DNA from: Dacryopinax spathularia
Taxonomy: Eukaryota; Basidiomycota; Dacrymycetes; Dacrymycetales; Dacrymycetaceae
Direction: 5' to 3'
Assembly: GCA_037974965.1 (NCBI GenBank)
Contig: JBBPFI010000009.1
Span: 868,001-932,000, forward strand
DNA: 64,000 nt
Below the pieces are notes generated by a model. The model was not told the origin of the DNA. It worked only from the letters and a program-made list of their open reading frames with translations, and searched no databases. A program made the position numbers and the translations under genes. This document shows positions 1 to 11,018 of the stretch, piece after piece (position 1 is the first letter of the stretch; each line of letters begins with the position of its first letter).

Positions 1-519
1 GGGGAAGATGAAAGAGGGAGGAAGGAGATGGGAGGGCTGTTGGCGTGTTCGATCGCAACGGGGGTCGATGGGGGTGGCAGTCTGTTCGGTTGCGGTCGTC
101 GCGTCGGGCGTTGCGAAGGTGGCTGTGAGTGGCGGTTGCTGCCGCTGGGCGCGAACAGCAAAAGTAGTGTCGGATGCGATCTGGGCAAAAGGATCAAAAG
201 GCTGAACCCAACGTCCACGTCGACCCTCTTTATTGTAGGCTGGCACTAGAAGCCACAGAGAAAGAGGGGAAAGGGGAGCGAACCGTTCGATAGGAATGAG
301 CTAGTTGGCGAGGACGAGGACAGTCATGCCGCTCCGCAGTAAGAAAGGGTTGGATGACGGGCTCAACGGCTGAAAACGCCCTTGCAAAATCAACAACCGG
401 GCTTCTGGGGCGGTGCTCCTCTCTTCGCCCTTCCCTCTTTCCGCGCGTCCTTCTTTCCTTCCTTTCGCTTCACCCTTTGCCCTCATTCTCCCCCTGGCTT
501 CTATTTACTTCCGCTTTAC
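1..519. other. Non-coding or upstream region, pyrimidine-rich at its end
   Basis: No convincing gene. The first 60 bases are purine-rich, and about 400-500 is a long CT-rich tract of the sort that precedes start codons in this window. It leads directly to an ATG at about 521 that opens the decayed gene-like stretch described next. An intact gene may begin left of the window edge, but nothing here shows it. Confidence 0.4.
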
Positions 520-520
520 A

Positions 521-1360
521 ATGTCCTATTCCAGATCGTCCATGTCATACCCTCCCCCTCTCCCCGTCCCCGAAACACGTCCTCGTCCTATTTGCTGCTC
601 TCGCCTAGCCATTCGCATTTGCGCCTCACCCCTTAGACGGAATGGGCACTGGATCTCATCTTGCAAGAACCCTCGATTCGAGCGCTCGAGGCTTATGGAC
701 GCTCAATACTATCGGCATTCATCCGGTTGTTGCTTCCTAATTGCACTACGGTCCACCTGACAATGCCCAGCTTCTCGAAGCCCTAACATTAAGCGCCCTG
801 TCATTCTCCGCCGAGACCGCCACCCTCCGTCGGACTGCCGGGGCCGTCCAACTCTCACCCGCGGCACGGCACCACCAGTGCTGATGGAATCCCTCAGACG
901 AGCTTTCAGGGTTGATTATGGAACAGGAACGTTGCGTTCGTGAATTGAGTCTTTCTTTGCTCCTTACGATTCTGTACCTGCCGGCCTGGCTTTATCCATC
1001 GAGTCTCGAATGGCTTCTACGTTGCATCACTTCTGCCCGCGCCCCGAATCGGTTCGGTCGATTCTCCCGAGGACATAAGCACGCCATGGCGGTTTGCTGT
1101 CAAATACGAAAGGGGGTGCCAGCAGATTTTCGCTTACAATCCCTATAGAAATTTGCTCTGTGGCACCTTGGCGCGTACCGAAGTACACCATGCGCGGAAG
1201 GTGGAAACTCGCAATAGCCTTACGTACCCGCACATCCCCCCCGTGGGCCTCCGTTTCCTTGTCAAGGCACGAGGCACGTGCCAAGAGGTCAGGAAGCTGC
1301 TTTGCCGACAGAGCTTGGTATGTTCAGCTGATCGGTCGAAATTACCATGAATGGACATGA
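521..1360 (+). pseudogene. Decayed protein-coding gene remnant, family unknown
   Basis: A CT-rich tract leads to an ATG whose reading begins MSYSRSSMSYPPPLPVPE, a typical N-terminus. Protein-like stretches then appear in different frames separated by stops, for example one around 920-1075 containing SFFAPYDSVPAGLALSIES and one around 1080-1150 containing ERGCQQIFAYNPY. No frame stays open long enough and no intron set that I can see links them. I read this as a host gene that has lost function. I do not recognise the family. The alternative is chance coding-like composition. Confidence 0.3.
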
Positions 1361-2943
1361 CGGCGCTTCATCGCGCATGTGATTTGTCCTGTTCGATTGG
1401 CTGTGCCTGACAATGACCCTACAAATAGGCCTCTGGATCTCGTCGCCGCTCTTGTCTGGACCCTTCGCTTGCGGGGAAACCGACCCGGAGCATGGGGAAC
1501 TGGTCAGGATCGCAAGCCTAGCCAAGCAGGCTTGTCTCAAAAATAAAGACAAGAGCGGTTAAAGACGATGTCCGTATAGTGTTGGCGTTGGACGATCCAT
1601 CCACCCCGTCTTCTTTGAGAAGACGCGTATGCGCCATTATCTGGGATGATACAGCCCCTATTCGCGAGCGTTGCCGACAACATTCCTGCTTATCGGCATC
1701 CGCCAAACCACTTCCGCATTCCCGGCGATCCCAGAGTTCGCGTCCATTGGGCGGATGATCGCATCAGCGCAGCACGAGATTAGGGGAAGGGAATTGTGGC
1801 AACAGTGACATCTGCATCGCTGCTCCCGTAAAATGCGTCTTTTAGGGTATTTATCTTACGCAATTCAAGCATTGTCGGAAGCACCCAGTTTGACAGCGGG
1901 CCCCGCGCAGAACCAAGCATTTACCCGTCTTTCGTCGCCGCAGAAGCACCTTCCCACCTCCTCTCATTCAAACACCTGCGTGCAAAACGACAACGGTCCT
2001 TTTGTCCTTCGGCGGATGATCTACCCGAACTGCACAATCTTCTTATATGGAAAACCGAACAGCTCAACCATCCATCATCCGGATCATGAGCCAGCTTATT
2101 TATACATACAGACATACAACGCTTACGGCAAGCGATAAGGAGGAAGCGAAGGATCGCGTCAGCTGCTGGCCTCCACATGCGATCGATTCTGGGGGGTTTT
2201 TCGGCCGTCGTCAACGATACGTATTCGATTCTATGGTGGGCCGGCGGCGGGGTGTTATCGGCCAAGATCAGCATTTTATCATTCGCATCAATGTCTCTCA
2301 GCCGGAGATTGAGCCCCGGTGTATTCAGGACGCCGACGCCGGGAGTTCATCAGTAGAGTTCGTACAGAGTTGCCTGACCCTCAAGTGCGGTCAGACAGCG
2401 GGCGATTATGCGACGAAGCAATATTAGGACGCCCGAGGCGGTCAATCGCATCGGCAGTTAGCCAGATGTAACCCTTGTTGTCTTCCGAATTCGGAGTCTT
2501 GTTGTCCGACCACGTTATCTGGCGAGGATACGCCTTGAAGTGAACTCCATTGCCATTTTCATTGAGAGAGAACGATATTCATCAAGGGTGGCACTGAGGT
2601 GTAATTGATAGTTCGCCAAGATAGCCAGGCGAATCGAGCAAGAGCAGCGCATGCAACGGCGAAAGATGATGATACAACGCAGCGGCGAGTAGTAGGCCAA
2701 AGTACAGAGTGCAGTTGGGACAACAAATGTAAGTCAGTCCCTCAGCTGTGATCTGTGCAACAGGGAGAGCTGAACACGCCCCAGCGCATACTATCCGAGT
2801 CGCTGAGGCGGCCGTCTCCTGGTAACCGGAGTGGGTGATGAGTCGACGCTGGAGCGCGGCTGAGGACGATGCTCGGTTGGTCCGCTTAAGGCAATCGGGC
2901 TCCAATTGATTCCGGCCGAACCCGGCATACCGCGCAAAAATTG
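1361..2943. other. Gene-poor interval before the transposon
   Basis: No intact gene seen on either strand. On the minus strand about 2390-2570 there is an open stretch with balanced, protein-like composition (it includes NGNGVHFKAYPRQ and NKGYIWLTADAIDRLG). It has no clear start and I could not extend it into neighbouring exons. It may be a leftover exon. Confidence 0.35.
2934..2943. repeat. Target-site duplication, left copy
   Basis: The 10 bases GCAAAAATTG sit immediately left of the inverted-repeat element. The identical 10 bases occur at 3791-3800, immediately right of it. A perfect 10-bp direct repeat at both edges is the expected footprint of insertion and fits the 9-11 bp duplications typical of Mutator-like elements. 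Confidence 0.8.
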
Positions 2944-3790
2944 AGTACATACAGGATTGGGGCGAATCGGCCAAACGCCACCGGCCAAAACACGGGATCT
3001 TTTTTTTTGGCCGGTGGCAGTGCCGGAGGTATACTAAGAGCGTGGCGCGCGCCGCGCTCTTGCAAGCATCAGGGCCCATCAGGAGTGAGCACCACGCCCG
3101 TGAGGCCCGCTGCGTGCGCGGCGCCCGCAGCGTCCGAGAGTTATTAGAGCAGCCAAGGGTATTTTAGCATCTATTTGGAGTATATTGTAGTATGGTGATA
3201 GCGGTTTCATAGAATTACTTTTTCTCTGTGTATTTAGTGTTTATACTAGAATGAATACATATGATTAGAGTTTGTTTCTTATAGCAACACACAATTAAAT
3301 ATATTTTGCAGGCATCAGAAATATGTATAGCAAGTGCAACATTTATTACATTTTTGTGTAACACACATGAATGCAGACAGCAACTAGACCTAAATCTAAG
3401 AAATGTATGACATATGTTATGAGGCAACAAAAGTACATAGGAAAGTGTGCAAGTGCCTGCCATGGGCCATAAGCACAGAAAAAATACCTACTGTGTACAC
3501 ATATGCTGCACACACTGCGCACGCGGCGTGCGCCATGAGCATAAAGTGTGTATCATACATGGTACTTAAATGGACTCATTGTGCGCTGCGCACGCAGCGC
3601 GCACCGCGCGCCTGGCGGGCGCCCCGCACCTCTCTTTTCGGTTCTTGGGGGTTCTTTTCATGTTGCGCATAATTTACTTCCACCACTGCCACTGGGGGGA
3701 AAATGCTTCCAGCAGTGCCACCGGCCAAAAAACAGATCCCGAACTTTGGCCGGTGGCGTTTGGCCGATTCGCCCCAACCCTGTATCTACT
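2944..3790. mobile_element. Non-autonomous TIR DNA transposon (MITE), Mutator-like by its duplication
   Basis: The element is 847 bp. Its left end (2944 to about 3027) and the reverse complement of its right end (about 3705 to 3790) match over roughly 85 bases with scattered mismatches; they open AGTACATACAGG and AGTAGATACAGG. A 10-bp direct repeat flanks it. Each end contains its own hairpin: 14-bp arms at 2977-2990/3005-3018 on the left and 13-bp arms at 3717-3729/3745-3757 on the right. The core (about 3160-3530) is AT-rich, unlike the GC-rich surroundings, and is bordered by CG-rich palindromic segments near 3040-3140 and 3515-3640. No transposase reading frame is visible, so it would depend on a relative elsewhere. 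Its right end lies 147 bp before the RPO41 start codon. Family assignment rests only on duplication length and long inverted repeats. Confidence 0.8.
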
Positions 3791-3800
3791 GCAAAAATTG
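3791..3800. repeat. Target-site duplication, right copy
   Basis: Second copy of GCAAAAATTG, identical to 2934-2943, directly abutting the right inverted repeat. Confidence 0.8.
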
Positions 3801-3937
3801 GGTCGCCCGAGTCCCTCACTCGGAGCAAAAGTAAAGAGCGAGCGCTCAGCATCTCTCTCTTTGCACAGAGGGCAGCTGCTTACCATTTCTGGCTGCTTGT
3901 TGTCTGCACTCCTCTCTCTTTTACTCTCTCTGTCACC

Positions 3938-6900
3938 ATGTCGCCCGCACAAAATAGCGCAGTATCTGCAGCCCGAATGTGCAGGCACATTGGAGGGCGG
4001 AGATATGCTGTTCGTCTGACGCCTCAACTTCACCACTCCAACCGCTCGTATGCATCGAGCACAAAACCGGCGAACGCAAGTGCGGCTCAAGCACTGAAGA
4101 CTGCACCAGCATACACGCCGCCTCCGTTCCCCTTTCCCAAAGAAAACGAGAGCAGCAACCAGTCGAAATCGTCGCCCTCGATCTCCCGCTCTTTACCGTC
4201 TCGCATTCCTTTGACCATGCTTCCTACACCTCTACCTCTCGGAGAATCAAGCCCGCTGCATACACACTTCTTCCCCGATTCCAGCATTCAGCATACCTTC
4301 TCCGTTATGGACGCTCTCCTGAGGGACGGCTACGACGTACCGCGAGCCGCACGCATGTTCGATTCCGTCCGCAAGCTAGAGGAAGCACGCAGTACGATCG
4401 ATGTCGAGCTGTACAACTCCTTCCTCGGCGCCTACCTCACCGAAGCTTTGAAGGAGACTGTGAGCGAACAATACCGAGCGATGTGGCTGGCCAAGCTTTG
4501 GGAGCTGTTCGCAGAGCTCGTATCCGATAAGTCAAAGTGGATCGTGCGCCCGAACCGCGAGAGCTTTTCCATTGCGTTGCTTGCGCTGGTCAAGTGAGTA
4601 ATTGACATTCGACTTTCTTGGTCATGTTCTCACCTTATGATATAGATTCTCTGCCGCTTCTTCAACCCCGGTCACTAACATCGGCGAGCCTACTGGCGAA
4701 AGCTTCCTCCGGCTGCTGTTGGAACAGCATGTCCTGATATACGATCTGATGCGGTCTCCCTTGCTCCAGCTTGATCTTGATGACTGCAACCGATTCCTGC
4801 GAGTTGCAGCTCTCGATTCCGGCCGTTCGGACATTGCGATGGAGCTGGGAAAGGCGATGGCGGACGCGGTACCGGATGAGCTCGAGGGGATTCCAGATGT
4901 CAAACCGGTCTCAGTCGTGCGTATTGTTGTTTGCCTAGTTTGACCATTTCCGCTGACGACGCATGACTACAGCTCACTTCGCCCACGGTCATGAGGGGTC
5001 TCAAGGGTCAAGTTATCAAAGTCATCGACCGCAAGCCTACCGGCGGGGAGGAAACGCCGTACAACCTGCAATCCATGCGCGACTACCTCGGGCAGGTGAA
5101 GCTGGGTCGTGCAAGTCTGCCGGACGACCCCACTGCTCGTCAGCGACTGATGGAGGAATCGGCGTACCTGGTTGCTGCCGCCCGCTGGAGGCACGAGGCC
5201 GAGAAGTTGGCCATGGCCAAGGTGCCCGGGTGGAACATCCAGAGGACGAAACTGCGAAAGTGGATGTACGACTGGTATGAGGCGTTGAAGGAGCGTCTCG
5301 AGAATGAGATCCCAACGCTGCAAGACCAAGAGAAGCGTTCGTACACCCGTGAGTGAATTTTGAAAGAGTCCGTTTTGCTATATTCTGACTTGTCTGAAAG
5401 GCAAACTCAGTAACGGTCTTACACCTGCGGACGGGATCACTCCGTTCCTGCGCGTGTTATCCGTCGATAAGCTGGCGACGATGACGATCACCGAGCTATT
5501 GCGGAATTCGGTCGAGGATGGCGCGGTGCGGACGACCCGTGCAGCGGTCACACTGGGCCGTGCTGTCGAACTGGAATACGATGCAGAAATCAGACAGCGC
5601 GCAGCACCGGACCTCGAAGTTGTCAGCGTAAGCACCGAAGGTGGCCTGGCCGAACTGGCGGCGACGAGACAGAAAGCACGCGAGCAATGGAAAGACACTC
5701 ATCACGCCCCAGCGTGGACTCAAGTCGCTCGAGCCAAAGTGGGCTGTTTCTTGCTGGACGCTCTGTTGGACGTGGCCGTGATTACTCGCACGGGCGTACG
5801 TCCCTCCACCGGCGAGGAAGTGTAAGTGGACCTAAAGATCTCTCCTCATTGGTGGCTAAATGAAGTGCATACAGTTCGGAACAGCAACCAGCATTCGCAC
5901 ATCGTTACCAATTCTCGTTTGGTCGCAAGATCGGCATCATCAAGTTCAACGATGAGGTCATCCAGCAGATGTCCTCCGAGCCAGTGCGGGATGCGCTGCA
6001 CCCTCGACAACTGCCTATGTTGATTCCCCCAAGACCGTGGATCGACGTTGAGAAGGGAGGATACATGTATTCAAGGAGTACGTGCTGCCCTCCGTTGTTC
6101 CAGAGCGCGTCTGACCTTTCTTGCAGCTCCTGTGATGCGGTACAAAGACTCCCTTGAGCAGTCCGCTTTCTTGCGCTCTGCCTCAAGCGCGGGACACCTC
6201 GAGTCTATGTACGCTGCTTTGGATGTGCTGGGCAGCACTCCATGGACCATCAACAAGCCGGTTTTCGACGTTGTCCTGAAAGTGTGGAACGACGGCCAAG
6301 CCATCGCGAACCTGCCTGCCGCTACAGTTGACGTCCAGGATCCTCCGAGGCCGGAGAACTTCGAAACGGATGTCACGGCAAGAAAGGAATGGATCAAGAA
6401 GATGGCCTGGAACATCCAGAAGCGACAGGAGCATCACAGTATCCGCTGCGACATCAACTACAAGCTCGAGATCGGCAGAGCTGTAAGCTCCCTCCCTGTT
6501 GACTACTCTTTTCTGTAGCTGACGTCCGTCTTAGTTCTTGGGCGAGCGCTTCTATTTCCCGCACAACGTTGATTTCCGCGGACGAGCATATCCCGTCCCT
6601 CCCAATCTCAACCACATGGGCGATGATCTTTGCCGTGGTATTCTCACGTTCGCGGACAAGAAGACTCTGGGACCGAGAGGTCTACGTTGGCTCAAGATCC
6701 ACGTGGCTAACAAGTATGGTTACGATAAGGCCAGCTTGGAGGAACGCGTGAACTGGACCATGGAGCATCTGGATGATATTTTCGACAGTGCCACGCAGCC
6801 TTTGGAGGTAAGCACCTCTGGCTGACATGATCCGAATAATCGCTGACATGACCGAAAACAGGGCAAACGTTGGTGGTTGAAGGCCGATGATCCATGGCAG

Positions 6901-8540
6901 TGCTTGGCAGCTTGCGTGGAGCTGTACAATGCTCTCCAGTTGCCCAACCCTGAAACATTCGAGTCATCATTGCCCGTTCATCAAGATGGTACTTGTAACG
7001 GGCTTCAGCACTACGCCGCTCTCGGTGGTGACGGCCAAGGAGCTCGGCAGGTCAACCTCGATGTTGCGGAGCGACCGGCTGATGTGTATACCTTCATCGC
7101 TGACATGGTCGAGAGACGCTTGGACGAGGCAGCGGAGAAGGGGGACGAAAAAGCAAAGAAGCTACGCGGGAGGATTGCCCGTAAGGTTGTTAAGCAAACG
7201 GTGCGTGCATCGTCCACCTAGCTTCCCATGTTTTTCTTACCGTTCTGCAGGTGATGACCACTGTATACGGTGTGACCTTCCTTGGAGCGCGAGAACAGAT
7301 ACGCAGACAACTGGAAGATATACCCGGGTTCCTCGTCGACGAGGAGGAGGGCTATAGCTTGGCCGTCTATGTGACCAGACTGGTGAGTAGTGCCCAATCT
7401 CATAAGGCTCTATTGATACTCATCGCGTCTTGCAGACACTCGCGTGCATCGGCGATCTATTCAGCGGCGCCAAGTCCATCCAGTTATGGCTGAACCAGGT
7501 TGCCAGGCTGATCTCAAAGTCCATCCCGCCTGAAAGGATAGAAATGCTCCTGGATGAGAAGAACGCGCCTAAGGTGAAGGGTGTATCGAATATTCAGAGG
7601 CGCAGTCTTGCTGCGGTGCGGAGGGAGCAGATGACATCGATGATCTGGACTACCCCGCTTGGCATGCCTGTCGTGCAGCCCTACCGCAAGCAGGCAAAGA
7701 AGCAGATCCTCACCGCTCTGCAAACGATCTTTATCGCTGATCCCAATCTTCCTCTGGAAGGTAAGCGCATATTTCGCTGTTCCATCGTTAGGTGCTCATC
7801 ATCATTAGTGAATGCTCGCAAGCAAGCGACGGCCTTCCCTCCAAACTTCATCCACAGTCTCGATGCCACCCACATGATGCTGACAGCACTGGGCTGCCGA
7901 GACAAGCAGCTCACATTCGCATCGGTGCACGACTCCTACTGGTCACACGCGGCTAGTATCGACGAGATGTCTGCCACTATTCGGGAAACCTTTGTCAAAC
8001 TACATGGCGCCGACATTCTCGGCAATCTTCTCATGGAGGTGCGTTACCCCTCTACATAGGTCACCATGAATGACACTGACGGGATTGCAGATACGCCAGC
8101 GTTACAAAGACTACAAGGTGCCGGTGGCGATCGTGAAGGACGCTGCGGTTTCTCCTGCTGCCCTGGCAAAACGCCGCGCCAGAGCGGCGGCGAAGGGCAT
8201 CGAGCAATCTCTAGCGGACGGTACGGTCGACAACTCTGCGATCAAGAAGACGGACTTTGCGGAGTCCGTGGACGCATCGCAGATGGACCAGTATGCTGAC
8301 AACTCAGTGGAGTTGGCTATCGATATGTCGGATTCCGGTGGCATTGGCGAAGAAGAAGAAGTCACCCTTGAGGAAGAAGATGCGCCACAACCCAAGAAGA
8401 AGGGTTCCGCGAGGAGTCGCTCCGTAGAGGATACGCTTCGCACCCGCTTCGTCAACGTTGTCGATGTTCTCCCGCCATTGCCGGCCAAAGGCGAGTTCAA
8501 CATCGAAAAAATCAAGGACAGCCTGTATTTCTTCTCATAA
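3938..8540 (+). CDS. RPO41: Mitochondrial DNA-directed RNA polymerase
   Basis: Single-subunit, T7-phage-like RNA polymerase that transcribes the mitochondrial genome. The start at 3938 gives an Arg/Ser-rich, acid-poor N-terminus ([20 protein letters not shown]) that fits a mitochondrial presequence. The N-terminal extension follows, then the palm and fingers in the C-terminal half. Diagnostic motifs include [18 protein letters not shown] (about 6978-7031), a T7-family catalytic motif; the fingers segment [13 protein letters not shown] split by an intron at about 7201-7251; and [14 protein letters not shown] with the following HDSYWSHA near 7830-7950. The C-terminus is unusually long and acidic, with a Lys/Ala-rich then Glu-rich tail after the catalytic domain. 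About ten short introns interrupt the gene. The inverted-repeat element sits in its promoter region. It converges on ATP14, another mitochondrial gene. Identity is certain; some exon borders are not. Confidence 0.95.
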
Positions 8541-8825
8541 TGGGTTACCCGGCCGCTTGGGAGGGTTCTTTGGGCGTTCACAACTCTCGCTTGCACATGC
8601 ACTCTTCGTTCTTCGCATAGTCTAGACCCAACTGCACCCGTCAGTTACTTGCATCACTGTACTACCAGCATTAGCTTCGCCCAGACTTCAGAATAATATT
8701 AATTCGTCTGCCCAGTGGCGAGATGTACATCCCGCAATTCCTCCCTAGCGGTATTGCTTTTGCTTGCCACTACCTCTACTCTCCGCATACCCTCCTTTGT
8801 GTCCGCAATATGGAACGCCAGAAGT
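8541..8825. other. Convergent 3' intergenic region
   Basis: Shared downstream region of RPO41 (+) and ATP14 (-). The AT-rich stretch at about 8691-8706 (AATAATATTAATT) could serve 3' end formation. Nothing else seen. Confidence 0.4.
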
Positions 8826-9359
8826 CTAATGATGGATCTCCTCCTTTGGCGGGTCCGCCTCGAGCATCTCCAGGAACTCGTTGGCAGTCATGCCTCCACC
8901 GTGCTCAAGGCCGGCGTGCGAGGTCGTGGCGGGTGCGGAGTCAGCCATATCAGGCTGCGAAGCGTCGTACTTGGCAAGCTCGGCGGCGAGGTCGGACGGA
9001 AGTGCCTGGGCGGCAGGAGGGGGAGGAGCTTTGAAGTCCTTAACGATGCCGACGTGGGCGTCTTGCGCCTGTAATCCTTATGAGCATATGCAGCGACGAG
9101 AGACCCATCTGCTCACCTGAGGCTTGGGCTTGTACGACTTCAGCTGGGCGAGGTACAGATCCTGGACGATGTCTATCCAGACAGTAAGCACTACCCTTCT
9201 GTAACAAGATACCGACGTCACTCACCCTTGCGAGCAGCAGCGGACACAGCGAAAGAGCGTGCGCTTCGAGGAGCAGCTGTCCGCACCTAAAGCCTCAGAT
9301 CAGCTTCTATTCGGAGGGTTGTTCAATGGTTAACTTACGATTCTAGCTAATGAGGCCAT
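8826..9359 (-). CDS. ATP14: Mitochondrial F1Fo-ATP synthase subunit h
   Basis: Small nuclear-encoded subunit of the peripheral stalk of mitochondrial ATP synthase. Four exons are read on the minus strand. The first encodes MASLARI; the second adds RTAAPRSARSFAVSAAARK, an Arg/Ala/Ser-rich mitochondrial targeting presequence. The third encodes DIVQDLYLAQLKSYKPKPQ, matching the family's conserved I-Q-D-L-Y-L-x-E-L-K segment. The last carries an Ala/Pro-rich, acidic C-terminal part ending GGMTANEFLEMLEADPP and a short basic/acidic tail, with stop at 8826-8828. Total length is about 120 residues, normal for subunit h. Divergent from the p31comet-like gene, with about 320 bp between the start codons. 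Confidence 0.85.
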
Positions 9360-9678
9360 TGTTCCTATATGCACAACGGAGATGTCGAGGAGCAAGAAGG
9401 TCAGACGGAGAGCGACGATGAAGCCAATTGCCTCCGCTTCCATTTCCGGCCGAGCCCGCGCCACTCAGAAATCAGCGAGGAGCTAGCCCTGAAGTGATCA
9501 CGTGGATGAAGGCTGAGCGCGTCTGTTCGTCGCCCCTTTGTCGTCTCCTCACCTCGGACGGCAAGTTGGAGCGTGCTCGACGTCATCTCCTCTAGTTAGT
9601 CCTCCTTTCTCGTCGATAACCTTGACTTCTCCTTGACTCTGGGCGGCCAAACAAGACGCCGTCCACCTTACACTGCCG
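9360..9678. promoter_or_regulatory. Divergent promoter between ATP14 and the p31comet-like gene
   Basis: About 320 bp separating two start codons on opposite strands. It contains CT-rich tracts and GATCACGTGGATG near 9497, which includes a CACGTG E-box. No TATA box stands out. Function as a shared promoter is inferred from gene orientation only. Confidence 0.45.
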
Positions 9679-11018
9679 ATGCACCTCCGCCCTCCCTCCC
9701 TGCCCAGCACGCCAAGCAGCTACGCTCCAAGTTCCCGCTCGCCCTCAACAGCACTCACGACGCCTTCACCTTCACTGCCTACGCGTGTGCTCGTCCCTTC
9801 TGGATTGGGCGATGTCAGGATACCTATTGAGCGGATTGACCCGCTGCTGGCGGCGAGGATGGTTATGATCACGTTGGAGAGTTTGTTGTATATCAAAGGG
9901 CAGGTGCCGATGTGAGCCTTCTTTTAAAGGAGCGAGGGTGTATGCTGATGGGTGACTAGGTCTGTGCAGCAGATGAGGTTTCTTGGCGATAGTGGCAAGG
10001 TGAGCTTCCATATGCGCATATGCTTACCTCCTATAACACACTTTCCAGAACCAAAGAGCGGTCAAGAAGCGCCTAGAGCTGGTCGAGACCCTCGACGTCC
10101 TTTCGTCCCATCTGACCACGACTTTCATCCAGCTCTCGACTGCTATTGCGAAGTGCAAGGCTGATCCACAAGAAGGTCAGACGGGACGAGCACATCTGTT
10201 GATTACGCTTGGGCCGCCGTCAGGCGGGAGTAGGGAACGGGTGCTTCTTGAGCTTCAGGGCTTTGAGGTGAAGGACTGGATGAAGCCGTTTGAGCGCCAT
10301 GCGGAGGAGGATGAGGACGACGAGGAGGAGCTTGAAGACGAGGAGCAGGACGAGGATCAACGCAATCTTGAAAAAGAGGACGAGCAATCTGCCACCTGCT
10401 CCGAACAGGCAGCTAGTGAAGGCGAAAGCTCTGACTCTGAAGAACGAGATATCGCTCCCGATCGAGAGGAGTCGCCTCTGCCCGAGCCTGAGGCACTCCA
10501 ATCCCTCTCATCATCCGCGTCATCCAGTCGCCAGTCGTCGGTTTCTCCCATGAACTCGCCTTGTCGGGCACGAGTGCAGGCACCGCCGCGCATCTCTCAA
10601 CGACCTCCACCAGATCCAGCACGCATGCTTGCCCTAGCGTTGATCAACCTCAAGGGGTCCCAAACTGCCCCAACGCGCATACATCTGATGCTCAGGGCGC
10701 CCAGACAATTCGAGCACGTATCCTGGGAACCGAGGCAGAATTTGTCGAAGGCGCTGGACGGAAGCTGTTTTGGCTATGGCGGCGCAGCAGGCAAGGCAAA
10801 GGTAAGTTTGGGGCTTGTGGAATGGGATGGGCCTGACAAGTTGTCCGCAGAAGAATGACCCTGAGCGTATTACAGTGATCACCACCCAACCTCCATCAGG
10901 TCCAGCACCACGCCCCATAACGCCCCATTCCCCCACCGCTGGTGACGCTAAGGACGAACAGGACCAACCAATCTGGTTCGAATGGCGGGGCAAGATCCAG
11001 GGCTTCATGGAAATATGA
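9679..11018 (+). CDS. Probable p31comet (MAD2L1-binding protein) homologue
   Basis: p31comet is a HORMA-like adaptor that binds closed Mad2 and delivers it to the TRIP13/Pch2 ATPase to silence the spindle checkpoint. Four exons are read. The Pro/Ser-rich start is followed by RIDPLLAARMVMITLESLLYIKGQVPM, resembling the family's helix before its L-Y-x-x-x-Q-x-P-x pattern. Next come VKKRLELVETLDVLSSHL and then HLLITLGPPSGGSRERVLLEL, like the animal VLILLGG...FYELDL strand pair. The C-terminus PIWFEWRGKIQGF matches the diagnostic IWFQ...KGF ending of animal p31comet. Between these lies a low-complexity acidic insert (from about 10300 to 10600). This is remote similarity read by eye; the family call is an inference. 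The start could be another ATG nearby, since 9633 opens a different frame. Confidence 0.65.

Noticed and set aside
2950-3784. TA dinucleotides as target duplication of a Tc1/mariner element
   Set aside because: Inverted-repeat matching continues outward past the TA (AGTAxATACAGG), and a perfect 10-bp duplication lies just outside, so the TA is internal.
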